Counted from the first letter of the stretch, positions 22,270-32,101 are shown. The stretch is 38,541 nt of DNA from Glomus cerebriforme (GCA_003550305.1 QKYT01000279.1:104758-143298); one strand, 5' to 3'. Notes: generated from the sequence alone by a model not told the origin. Numbers and translations: made by a program.

Positions 22270-22415
22270 CTCTGCCAATATCGATGCTAGAATGATGAAA
22301 TTACTACCATTCGAATCCTCTTATTGAGACAAATCGAATGATATAACATTTATTAAAATCCAATCATTAGATCATGTTTTGTTTCCAAAATTTTTAAATG
22401 TTTGTATAGTTGTAT
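22270..22415. repeat. Palindromic tandem repeat unit 1 (carries target word copy 7)
   Basis: A 146-bp unit starting with CTCTGCCAATATCGA (22270-22284), the right border of the LINE array. It continues TGCTAGAATGATG and then a hairpin with arms ACCATTCGAATCCTCT and a decayed partner AAATCGAATGATAT around a TTATTGAG loop. It aligns over its length with the next unit at 22416. The unit is non-coding. Its upstream part (TTTGTATAGTTGTAT) corresponds to the sequence just before each target word. Confidence 0.75.
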
Positions 22416-22561
22416 CTCCGTCAATATTGATGTTAGAAAGATGATATTTATACCAATTCGATTCGTCTTATTGAGAGGATTCGAATGGTATAAATTTTAT
22501 CAAAATCTAATCACTAGATCTTGAGTAATTTGCAATTTTGTATTTTATATGAATCATGTAA
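22416..22561. repeat. Palindromic tandem repeat unit 2 with an empty target word
   Basis: Starts CTCCGTCAATATTGA (22416-22430), followed by TGTTAGAAAGATG and a stronger hairpin: the left arm (TTTATACCAATTCGATTCG) pairs with AGGATTCGAATGGTATAAA around TTATTGAG. No LINE follows the word, so this is an unoccupied target of the kind the array used. The 3' limit is approximate because the similarity fades into AT-rich sequence. Confidence 0.72.
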
Positions 22562-22809
22562 TTGGAATTGCGGAATTGTGGATTACTATACGCAATTCAA
22601 TTCAAAATTCTGCAATATTGCAGATTTGGAAAAATAATTGCAGTGCGAATTAAATTATCATGACNAATCAGAAATTATGTGATTATAAAGAGTTTTTTAT
22701 ATTAATAAAACTAATATGTACGTTATAATTATTTTTGGTGATAGTGATTATAATATGTATGTGATTAAAGAAGGGTTTTTTAACTAACTTTAAGTCAGTT
22801 ACTTAAAAA
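22562..22809. other. Non-coding right arm of outer DNA element
   Basis: No gene seen. It holds a perfect 14-bp palindrome (CTGCAATATTGCAG, 22610-22623), several GCAATT/AATTGC words, and GTGATTATA words related to the terminal repeats. It ends at the TSD of LINE G. Confidence 0.5.
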
Positions 22810-22817
22810 TAGGTGCT
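22810..22817 (+). repeat. Left target site duplication of LINE G
   Basis: TAGGTGCT, repeated at 30634-30641 after the A-rich tail. The match can be extended leftwards through As (AAATAGGTGCT), which is ambiguous with the tail. Confidence 0.85.
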
Positions 22818-22914
22818 AGGACTCTTTCTCGATAAATTTATTTTTATAACAAATCCGCAGTACATTTATTTTTTCGTTTAAGTTTCTTTATACTCTATTT
22901 TCGTTACAGTTTAT

Positions 22915-24930
22915 ATGGAAGGAGTTGAATCAACTTCATCCTCTGCTGCTCTCCAAAGTGGGAGTAGCCCAAATANGAACCCGGCTGCTTCTTTACAAGC
23001 GGCTATTTCTTCGCCTTTAACTGGAGCGGATGCTTCTTCGCATGCGCCTAATAATCTTTCTACTTCTAAAGNCAAAGCAAAAGTTAGTGATAATGATTCA
23101 TCTAACTCATCTNCACCGTTGCCTACNCCTTCNTCTNCTTTAGAGTGGCAAGTTATTACCAANAAAAAACCTATCCATATTGCTTTGGCTCTTGAGAAAA
23201 TTCCTGGGAAGTCCGAAGCCGATAAGAAAACTTACGCTTACAATATGATTGGTTCCCTTGATGGTTTTATTTCTATGACAATTAAGGCAATTTCTTCAGT
23301 GAAACATGTTAATGTTACATTTGATACACAACAGGCTGCTGATTATGCATGTACAATCCCCATTTCTACGGATGATACTTCCTCTTTTGAACTCATTACA
23401 CATATCTCAACCACCAGCCTGACTAATTATTACTCTTTTAAGCTTATTGATGTCCCATTAGATGTTGATAAGGATGTTCTTAAAGCTTCTATCGCTAAGT
23501 ATGACAAAATTAAGTTAATTAAATTTGTAGTCAAAGGTCTTTACTATCACGTGACTGTTTCCTATGAAAGTAACAAGATGAAAACGTACTTTGATGGCCA
23601 ATGGAGTTATATCTTTCAGAAAACTTCTTTCCGTATCTTCCCCTTGGACCTCCCTGTAGAACAACATGAGTTACGAAAAAGCTTCTCTTTAAAGCTCGCT
23701 CATCTTCCACATGGTACTACAACTTATAATTTGAAGGATATTCTCCAAAAAGTTGACGGAATGACTTGTTTTATCCCTAAGAAATTTAATAGTTATGAAA
23801 AAGAACATTTTGCGTACGTCTCCTTCCGTAGTGAAGCTAAAATGCGTGCTGCTGAACTTACTGCTTTTTAATTTCGCAACAATCATGCCGTTTATTAGTG
23901 CAAACCCTCTCAACGAACTTGCTCTGAATGTGGTTCTGCTTCCCATCTTCGTCGTGCTTGTCCTAAAGCTCAGCGGAAACAAGCCATTGCTGATTCCAAT
24001 TTTCAAAGGCAATCGATCTATCACCATTTTAAGGTTCAACCTAATAACTCTAAAGGTTATCAACCTTTTTATGACATTGCTTATCTTGACAATGAACCTG
24101 CTCGTGACTGGGATGATCCTAAATATGATAATCTTTCATACGCGGATGTTGCTAAAGCTTGCACTACTCTTTCTAAACCTGATTCTACCATGCATAAACC
24201 CAGTTCTACTCCTTCTAAAACTGGTCAAAGAATTTTGAAACCTGTTTCTCGCAGACCGTGAAATAACGCTGTTAAAAGAACTGACTCTTCTGTGGTTAAG
24301 CCTAGTTCAGTTCCTGCTTCTTCCAACAATATTTCGAACTCTGATATTTCTGCTCAAGCTTCCCGTATTGATAAGCTGGAAGCTTTGGTTGCTACCCTTG
24401 TTAATCAAGTTCAGACGTTAAATGATCATCTTTCGGCTGTAGAGATTAAAGTTACTGCTACCCCTACTGTATTTTCATCTGTCATTCCTGAAATTGATAC
24501 TGAATTTAATAGTAACGGTAAACGTGTCAAATCTTTCGCTTCTGATGATAAACCTGTGACTAGATTGCCATCCGTCCTCCCAGTTCAGGATAATTTTGTT
24601 TTCACCGATCCTGTTCCTAATTTCAACAATTCCTTTCCAGTCTCAACTTCTGTTTCGTCCTCNGTTCCTTCTGTGAANAATNNTGAAAAAATTGCTNATT
24701 TAGAGAATCAAGTTCAGAATAGTTTTGGTATGCTTAGTAATATTAATACAACTTTGAATAGTCTTTTGGGCTCGNCTCTATCACCTCGCCGTACNGCCAN
24801 ACCTTCTGAAATTATTGGAAATATGGGTATCCCATCACAACCTTCTGCTGAAATTACTCAGGATAGCTCTGCTTCCTATCAAGATGATGTTTCTATGTCT
24901 GAATCTACCCCCAATAATCCTTATCAATGA
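22915..24930 (+). pseudogene. LINE G ORF1 (RRM-like + CCHC knuckle), three in-frame stops
   Basis: ATG 22915. One frame continues to TGA 24928-24930 with stops at TAA 23869, TAG 23896 and TGA 24259, and no frameshift. Order: a Ser/Ala-rich N-terminus; a mixed alpha/beta region (about 23150-23420); an RRM-like module (YSFKLIDVPLDV ... YYHVTVSYES, about 23431-23580); a second (FSLKLAHLPHGT ... HFAYVSFRSEA, about 23683-23850); a classical C-x2-C-x4-H-x4-C knuckle (about 23923-23966); SYADVAKA; RRPW with the Trp codon now TGA; then a helical region with a heptad-like pattern (IDKLEALVATLVNQVQTLND, about 24370-24430), a likely coiled coil. The layout parallels ORF1 of C and D. TGA 24928 overlaps the ORF2 start by four bases. 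Confidence 0.85.
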
Positions 24931-27900
24931 GTATTACACCATCATTTACACCTTCTCAAACTGATTTGAATCACAGTTTGGAAGAAAATTATGATAACTA
25001 TGATCAATTAGATTTTATTGATAACACTTTTACTATTATAAGTAACAATATAGCTAGTTTGAATGATAATATTAAACAATTACAAGTTTTGTCTCTTCTT
25101 CATGAAAAACATGTTTCTATATGCAGTTTATCTGAAACCAAATTAAGGTCTCGTACTGCGGATTTGTTATATCGTAATGATGATACTTTTATTTCTTGGT
25201 GGAATTGTAATAATGATCATCCTGACGCTTGTGGTGTTGGTCTGATTATGCGCAAAGATATTGCTCAATATGTTCAAAAGATTTATGGTAAATTTAGTCG
25301 TGTGATTTGCGCTGATTTATTTCTTAAAGCCCATGATCAGGACTATTCTTCCAAGCAACAATGTTATGATTATATTTTTTCTTTAATTAGTTCTAAGCGA
25401 AAAGATAATTATCAGATTATCTTAATGGGTGATTTTAATGCTGATCCTGATGAATTAGATTCTTTTATCTCTAATAGTCGTAAAGGGAAAAAGAAATTCG
25501 ATCTTATCAAGCATATTCAGAAACAGGGCTTTATTGATATTATGCCTCAATTTCATTCTTCACCTCCAAAGACTTAGTCTCGTAACAATATTTTTAAACG
25601 TTTAGATCTAATCTGGATTTCTCCCAACTTGATTTCATCCTTAGTTTTCGCTGATACCTTTAAAGCTCATATATATGCTACTGATCATCATATAGTTTCG
25701 GCGTATTTTATCAAACAAGGTTTTCAGGCCCCCTCTACTTCTTTGAACAAACGTAATAAGATTTTTATGAAAAAATTTTGTTATGATCGAACTACAGATT
25801 CCCAATGGAATGATTTTGCATAGTTCACTGATAATTGGGTTTCTCGGTATGCTTGGCTTGCTAAATCTTCTATACCTTGTTCCAAGAAGGGTTTGAATAA
25901 ATCATGGAATCATATCAGAGAAGGCTTTATGAAAGCTGCTCATACTCATCTTCCTTTTATTAAAGTTTCTCATGATGCAAAAAATATCACTCCAAAATGG
26001 CTTCTTACATGGCATAATGATTTATGTCTCTTATCCTCAATGTTGTTAAAGCTTACGACCAAGAAAATCAATCGTTCTAATCTGTTTTCTTCTGAGAATT
26101 GGAATTCCTTTATTTCTCCTTATTTAATTACTTTATCTAATATTTCTAGAAAATTGGAATTTTATCCTGTGTCGTCTTTTCCTTTTAATTTACCTCTTTG
26201 CTCTGTATTCATAGCTAAACCTTTGATTGTTAGTTTGTTTAAAGCTACATAGGTCAGATGCAAATTAGAAGAAGATAAATACCGTATTGAACAGATTCAA
26301 TTTTATACCGCCAAACGTTACAATGATCTTGTTAATAATCAAAAGTCTATGATTTCGTCTATTCTTGATCGAAAGCGTTGTCGTATTGTGTTAGATCGGG
26401 TGCTAGTTTCTCATGATAATCAAAAGCGTTTAGTTACTGATCCTGATGAAATTAATTCTCATTTAATTGAACATTTTCAACAAGTTGCTGGTGGTGTGCA
26501 TGAACCTAAATTCCTTACCTCTCATTGGTCGGCTCAATATGCACCTCAAGATGATATCGATGAGGCTTGGTATGCTTCAGTTATCTCCCTTCCTTCCATT
26601 AATGAATGGGCTTCTATTATCAATTCACTCCCTAATGGCAAAGCAGCAGGCTTATCCAAGATTTCAAATGAAATGTTGAAACATGTTGGTCCTCAAATGT
26701 TTAATGCGATCCATCAATTGATTTGTGTTTGTTTAGCGTGTAATGACATTCCTGATGAATGGCGTGAAGCTTTAGTTTATCCGATTCTGAAACCCTCAGA
26801 ATGGGAATGCAATTTAGATAGAACTCGTCCTATTACATTGTTAGAAACTCTTCGTAAAGCATTAGTTAAATTAGTCAATAATCGTTTATCTACAGTTATT
26901 GCTCAGTATAGTATTCTCAAAGGTGGTAATCATGCTAGTTTACCTAAAGGTTCCACATTTACTCCGCTTCGTGTTATCAATGCATTAACGGAAAATGCTT
27001 CTGATAATAACAAAGAATTGTGGCTCCTTTTTCAGGACTTAAGTAAAGCATATGATTGCGTTAATCTGTATATGCTAGAATAAGCCATGCAACGAATCAA
27101 AATTCCTAAGTCATGTCAGAATTTGATTTTGAATTTATTCACTAAACGAACAAATAAGATAATTGGTCATTATGGTTTGACTGATTCTTATGATGTTTTA
27201 ATTGGGATCGATCAAGGCGAAGTAATTTCTCCTCTTTTATAAACAATTTATTATGATCCCTTATTAATGAAAATTAATTCGCAAAAACAGTTGGGTTATA
27301 CAATTGATCATAATTGGCGGCCTGATGTTACAATTCCTGATGTTATATCTGTTAGTGCTACTGTATCCTCTCAAGTTTATATGAATGATACGTCATGGTT
27401 TTCAAACTCAAAATCAAATCTTGAAAAAATTCTGACCATTGCTGACGAATTTTATCTTTTGAATAATATTCAAGTTAATAAGTTAAAGTCAGTTTTATTA
27501 ACGACAAAAGATACTTTTAATAAGGATACTCAATCTTCTAGTGTTTCTTTATCTTTTGGTTCTGAGACGCTAGATATCATCCCAGTGCGTAAATCTCAAT
27601 CAGTTCGGATTCTTGGAGTCTGGGTTAATCTTGACTTTACCCATTCTTTTGTTAAATCTCAAATTAAAAATAATATCAGTCAAGCTGTTGATATTATGAG
27701 ATATAAGAAGCTCACTGATAAGCATTTGGTTTATATTTTCAATACGGTCTTATACTCTAAGATTGAGTATCATTCTCAACTCACTGTTCTTTCTAAGAAT
27801 GAATGTCTCGAATTGTCCTCTTCATACCGTACTTTTTTCAAGCGAAGAACTCAGTTAGCTTCTTCATTCTCTTCATCAGTAATTCATTCTAGTTATGGTT

Positions 27901-30358
27901 ACAATTTAAATTGTCTGTATAACTGTCAGTTACGGGCACAAAGTTCTAATATTTTGAAACAATTGAATGATAATGGTCTTTTGGNTCACATTTNCTTAAT
28001 TAGATGTCAACAATTACAGTCTAAANAGACTNTAGTNTCTTCTNCTTTAGTNGACTGGATTCTNCCTCATTGTGTNAAGCGTTATAGAAAAAACTTGCTT
28101 GCTTCTATTACNTCTTTATTAAAGTTNAATAAATTGACTTTTTCTACTCCGGATCGCTTTAAAAATATTATTCGGGGTGGTTCACTTCCGTTACAATCTG
28201 TTTTCAAGGAGGAATATTTTAAACCTTATATTTATACAAAAGTTAGGAATTCTTCCCTCTTATTCTTAGATCAACTACTTTCAGTTGATAAAGTTTATTT
28301 ATTGAATTTTCTTGATGTAAAGAGAAAATTCAAATTATCTTCGAACCATCTTAATCCTTTGTGGTTTCAAAAGCTTACTGATTTAGTTTTGATTTCACCT
28401 GATACTTCACGGCGCATTCAATTTTGTTGGTTCTCTTCGTTAAGTATTTCCCATGATCCAGTGTCTTTTGTACTTCCGGACATTTATAGTCAGAGTAAAG
28501 ATTGGGTTTCAATTTGGATTCACTCTCAATGTTCTTCTATTATTGGTAAAGTTATTAGTAAAAATGTGGAATCTAATGAACTTCTTATTCAACATTGAAT
28601 TCATGTACTTCCTAGTTCTGGGTATTCTTCGAGTGATGTTTCGTCTTCTTTTTTAAAGGCTATAGTTATTCCTTGTTCTGGATGTGATTTACATAATCCC
28701 AACAAAGCGTACAGTAGTGATTATAGAAAGAAACATAATATTAATGTTTCTTGTTCTCAAGTTTTTCATTTACATGATTTAATCAAAATTTGTTACTCTC
28801 CTGTTAAATTGGGTGCTTCTGCTTCATTGATGTATGATCTCAAAATTTCTTTGTTTGATATTTCAGCAAGGATGAAATCTCATTTTCTTGGTTCAGTGAA
28901 TGATACTTTGGAAGTTTTGGATACTGTTCATAGTAATGATTTATCAATAGTTTCTGATCCGTTGTTTCATGATCTTTTCTCAAATTTATTTCTAATATGG
29001 ATATAAGAAAAAATCTCTTATTTTACAAGCAAAATTTCACGCATGCTGAGTCGCTCAGTTTTTATACTGATGGTTCGTTATGTGGTGCTGGTTCTGTTAA
29101 TATGAAAATGGATATTGCATGGAAACAAGTTGATTTATCTTCTCCTTGTACCTCGTTTAATGCTTCTCTTGAATTGTTTCCTTCTTCTTCGCGAGCTGAA
29201 ATTGCGGCGGTTTTGTCTGCTATTTGCACTGCTCCTGTTAATTGTATGGTTCATATTTTCACAGATAGTGAAAATGTCATTTCAGGCTTGGCTGGATTAT
29301 CGTGTTATTCTAATAATTATTTGTTTAATTTAGAAAAGTCAAAAAATTATATGTTGTGGATTGCTATTAAATCTATTATGGACGGTTCTCATCTCACAAT
29401 TATTACTCATAAAGTGAAATCTCATTCTACTGATTTACTTAATGATGAGACTGATCGATTAGCGAAAGATGGTCATCATCTTCCTTCTTTTGAGTTAGAC
29501 TCTTCTTTTGTTACTTCACCTACCTTTTTTATTTCCTGGAATAATCGCGTGATTGATCAGCCTATTCGTCAATTTATTAAGGACACTCATAATGCCCTAT
29601 TATTTGATGAATTTATTAATCTATATAGAAATCTGAAAGTGCTTAGTTTAACACAACTTAATGCTATTAATTGGCCTCTATCTTGGAAATTGTTAGATTT
29701 TTCTATGGATTGTAATAACACTTCTTTTGATCGTTCACAGTTTAAAACTTTCAAGATGAAATGTTTTACTTTAGATCTACCTGTCATAGAAAATTTAAAG
29801 ATCAGAAAACCTCATTTGTATAATAGTCATTCTTGGACATGTCTTTCTTGTAATCATTTCGAAACTTTTTCTCATTTGTGGACATGTAGTCATTATCACT
29901 CTGTTGTCGATCGCATTATTTTTAATGCCTGTCAGGATATTTCAAAGATCTTACAATATCAAAAAGATATCATTTTAACTGTTGTTCAATTTACAAATTT
30001 ACGTTCATTATCTTGTTGGAATTTGGTAGATTCTTCCTCTTACTTTACTTTTAGTGATTTAATGAGAGGTTTAATTCCTCAGGATTTAGTAGATTGGTTT
30101 AAACAATTTAATTGTGATTTGTCTTTTATTTCTCAGCTTATTTTATCAATTATACATAATATACAAGGAAGTTTATATAATGATGTATGGTTAGTAAGGT
30201 GTGATCTTTTGGTTAAAAAGGAGTTAAACTTGAATATTAATAATAAGGTTAAACGTGGTGGTAAATATTTAGTGAATTCTTCAAATTTAGTTTTCCCTTT
30301 AATTCGTTATGATACTTCTTTTCGTAATTTACATGTAGCAAATTCTTGGATTTTATAG
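24927..30358 (+). pseudogene. LINE G ORF2 (APE endonuclease-RT-RNase H-zinc finger), broken
   Basis: Starts at ATG 24927, overlapping the ORF1 stop as ATGA. EN (about 25040-25710): SNNIAS, LSETKL with the Glu intact, CGVGLIM, MGDFNADPD, RLDLIWISP, TDHHIV. RT (about 26580-27640): NGKAAGLSKIS, FQDLSKAYDCV, GIDQGEVISPLL, then YMND at 27378-27389, with Asn for the first catalytic Asp. RNase H (about 29055-29475): FYTDGS, SRAEIA, FTDSE, HKVKSHS; all expected residues are present. Finger C-x2-C-x7-H-x3-C near 29842-29888. Stops: TAG 25575, TAG 25821, TAG 26250, TAA 27081, TAA 27240, TGA 28596; one frameshift near 28990. The last segment (28997-30358, 453 codons) is open. Confidence 0.9.
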
Positions 30359-30633
30359 TGCGATCATTCATGCCGCTATGGTAATAGCTGGCTGGATTTT
30401 TAAATATTTCTTGACATGTGACCTTTGATTTTTGAAGTGGTGACGCCTTTGGCCTTGTGAATTTTGTTTAGTTTCTGCAGATTCTTCAAACGGTGACAGA
30501 TTGGCCCTAATTCTGGTTAACGGGGGTAGTGATCAATAGTTTAATTTTTATTTGTATTTTATTATGAATAATATTTTAATAAACTTATTGCACAAGATCG
30601 CATCGTTAAAAAAAATAAAAAAATAAATAAAAA
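30359..30633 (+). other. 3' UTR and A-rich tail of LINE G
   Basis: Non-coding. It begins TGCGATC after the ORF2 stop and has GATCGCATCG just before the tail, a short inverted pair (TGCGATC/GATCGCA) that could bring the ends of the 3' UTR together. The tail is A-rich with interspersed Ts and ends at the TSD. Confidence 0.75.
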
Positions 30634-30641
30634 TAGGTGCT
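30634..30641 (+). repeat. Right target site duplication of LINE G
   Basis: TAGGTGCT, identical to 22810-22817. Confidence 0.85.
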
Positions 30642-30666
30642 TATAAAAAGGTGTGATTATATAGGA

Positions 30667-30690
30667 GGTGATTATATAGAGGTCTGACTG
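30667..30690. repeat. Right terminal inverted repeat of outer DNA element
   Basis: Begins GGTGATTATA and ends GTCTGACTG, followed by TA (30691-30692). It is the inverse of 1587-1610 with small indels. A subterminal copy, GTGATTATATAGGAG, precedes it at about 30652. Confidence 0.75.
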
Positions 30691-30692
30691 TA

Positions 30693-31278
30693 TCTCTATT
30701 GATAAGAATGTCTTCAGATTTATACCCGCTTACTTCAAGAAATCTGACATAGAAATTAAAAACAAACATATAGGTAAATTTTCAGGATTTTCTCCTAATC
30801 ACGATCTAACCTACATAAAAGACAACCTTCAGGATGTTACTAACCTTAAGAATGTATATCGAAGAGCTGATAACAATAATATATATCTTTGTAGCTCTAA
30901 TATATACATGGATAAACTTAGAATTAAAGGAATTCCCAGAGGCATCAATTGGAATGACAAAGATGCTTTCTTGCAATCTAGATGCAACAAATGCCATAAT
31001 TCATCACCTTCTGTCCATAATAGTGCCACTGCATCCAACAGAATTCCTATCTCATCCTCATACTGGAGACAAAAGGATACTAAAGCTGATAATTGCAATG
31101 AATTATTATCCAACCCTTGAAGTCATTAACAAGCTGAAGATCTTTCTGAATCTGAATTTGATAATTCTCCAAACTCCCATCTCACTACCTTACAAGGATC
31201 TACTCTTATGGAACAATTATCTTCCCAATCGCTAGCTAACTATACCCTTTCTTTTCAAGAATTAGTATTTCAATCCTA
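30693..31278 (+). pseudogene. LINE H ORF1, 3' part (decayed)
   Basis: Continuation, in the same frame, of the ORF broken at 1586. No stop occurs from 30693 to 31117; then TGA 31118, TAA 31127 and the probable original end at TAG 31276. It contains FRFIPAYFKK, a segment resembling the start of an RRM-like module (MDKLRIKGIPRGINWND, about 30908-30958), and CNKCHN (about 30983-31000), which may be what is left of a zinc knuckle. An Asn/Ser-rich tail follows. Composition is A-rich on the + strand, unlike the pyrimidine-rich array. Function as the H gag-like protein is inferred from position. Confidence 0.6.
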
Positions 31279-31857
31279 GTAAATAGGCATTTTTGTTTCA
31301 ACGTCCACATTTTCAACAAATTTGAATTACCGATAGAAGGGTGTAGTTTTACTTCCTCCGACCACAATTTTCCTCTTCTTACTTCACCAGGAGGATCATC
31401 AAATACATTTAATTTTACTTCTACATCACAAGATCTGAACATTATTAATTCTTTGCCACACTTAAACCCCTCGCAATTTGAGTTTTTTTCTAATCTTACC
31501 ATCTTACATAACAATATTAATGAGCTGAGACACAATCCTACCAAACTTACATAGCTTGCTGAATATATCTTAAAATCTAGATTATATATCATTAGCATTA
31601 TGAAAACTAATATAGAAAGCAAAGCTGTAATTTTATCCCTTTTAACGAACATTACAAAGGTTACTTCTTTGATTGTGATGATAAAATAAAGGTTCAGGAG
31701 TTGCTTTATTCGTTCATGAGATTTGGCTTAAGCACTTAGGCAAAATTGAAAGCCCAAATCCTTATTACTTAAAAGCTATATTTTATTTTAAAGGATGCAC
31801 TTGTCACATAAGAATAGTATATATGGAACCAAATAATAAAGCTAACACTGCTCAAAT
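31279..31857 (+). pseudogene. LINE H ORF2, N-terminal endonuclease part (decayed)
   Basis: A fragmentary frame with FFSNLTILHNNINEL (about 31473-31518), which matches the start of the EN in G (FTIISNNIASLNDN). Then comes IMKTNI where G has LSETKL, so the catalytic Glu appears lost. Further on, CHIRIVYMEPNNK (about 31806-31833) corresponds to the beta strand before the MGDFN box. Multiple stops and frame changes occur. It ends at the 8-bp TSD of an inserted MITE. Confidence 0.6.
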
Positions 31858-32101
31858 TAAGGTTGCCTGCCTAAACCTCTTCAAAATCCTATGATTAGTT
31901 TTGTCAAAATTTTACTATAGATTTATTATTGTTTCGGCAGAGTTTCAGCAGTTTCAGCAATTATAATAGGTTTTGGTAGTTTCACTTTTCTCCAGAGTTT
32001 TGCCAGTTTTTTAATATAACTTTAATATAGTTTCGGCAGAATTTCGCTTTTTGGCAAAATGCCATCTTGCCTAAACCCCTAGGTTTTGGCAAGCAACCTT
32101 A
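31858..32101. mobile_element. MITE 1 (hAT-like, 244 bp)
   Basis: Starts TAAGGTTGCCTGCC and ends GGCAAGCAACCTTA, with GCTCAAAT (31850-31857) on the left and GCCCAGAT (32102-32109) on the right: an 8-bp TSD with two transitions. It has repeated internal words such as GTTTCGGCAGA and TTTCAGCAG and is non-coding. It is the reverse complement of MITE 2, of equal length. Confidence 0.82.

Larger units (their letters stand above)
22818..30633 (+). mobile_element. LINE G: full-length copy of a different family, broken
   Basis: 7.8 kb flanked by an 8-bp TSD (TAGGTGCT). Order: a 97-bp 5' UTR, ORF1 (22915-24930), overlapping ORF2 (24927-30358), a 3' UTR of about 275 bp and an A-rich tail (AAAAAAAATAAAAAAATAAATAAA). 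Protein domains are those of C and D, but sequences are strongly diverged, with less pyrimidine bias. Its target has no CTCCGCC word, so it is not specific for the palindromic repeat. It is less decayed than C and D: nine in-frame stops and one frameshift. N bases cluster near 22976, 23072-23163, 24661-24800 and 27985-28127. Confidence 0.92.
1587..30690. mobile_element. Outer DNA element with TA TSD (Tc1/mariner-like ends), later invaded by LINEs
   Basis: Inverted ends of about 24 bp begin CAGTCAGAC (1587-1610) and end GTCTGACTG (30667-30690). They are bordered by TA at 1585-1586 and 30691-30692, the TSD typical of Tc1/mariner/IS630 elements. Removing the element restores an uninterrupted reading frame in the H ORF1 remnant. 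Without the nested LINEs (1782-22284 and 22818-30633) only about 0.7 kb remains: 1611-1781, 22285-22809 and 30642-30666. None of this encodes a transposase, so it was probably a MITE-like non-autonomous element. It contains the palindromic tandem repeat that the LINE array uses as a target. Family assignment is inferred from the TSD and end sequence only. Confidence 0.72.

Noticed and set aside
22270..22561. CRISPR-like or bacterial repeat array
   Set aside because: Only two diverged 146-bp units with no short regular spacers, in a eukaryotic transposon setting.
5158..30358. An alternative genetic code or programmed readthrough explaining the many in-frame stops
   Set aside because: All three stop codons are involved, aligned copies mostly have sense codons at the same sites, and frameshifts and deletions accompany them. 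Decay is simpler. The one shared TGA is kept as a separate finding.
31236..31652. Minus-strand frame of 138 codons with a hydrophobic start
   Set aside because: It is antisense to the start of H ORF2, where sense-strand EN similarity to LINE G is visible.
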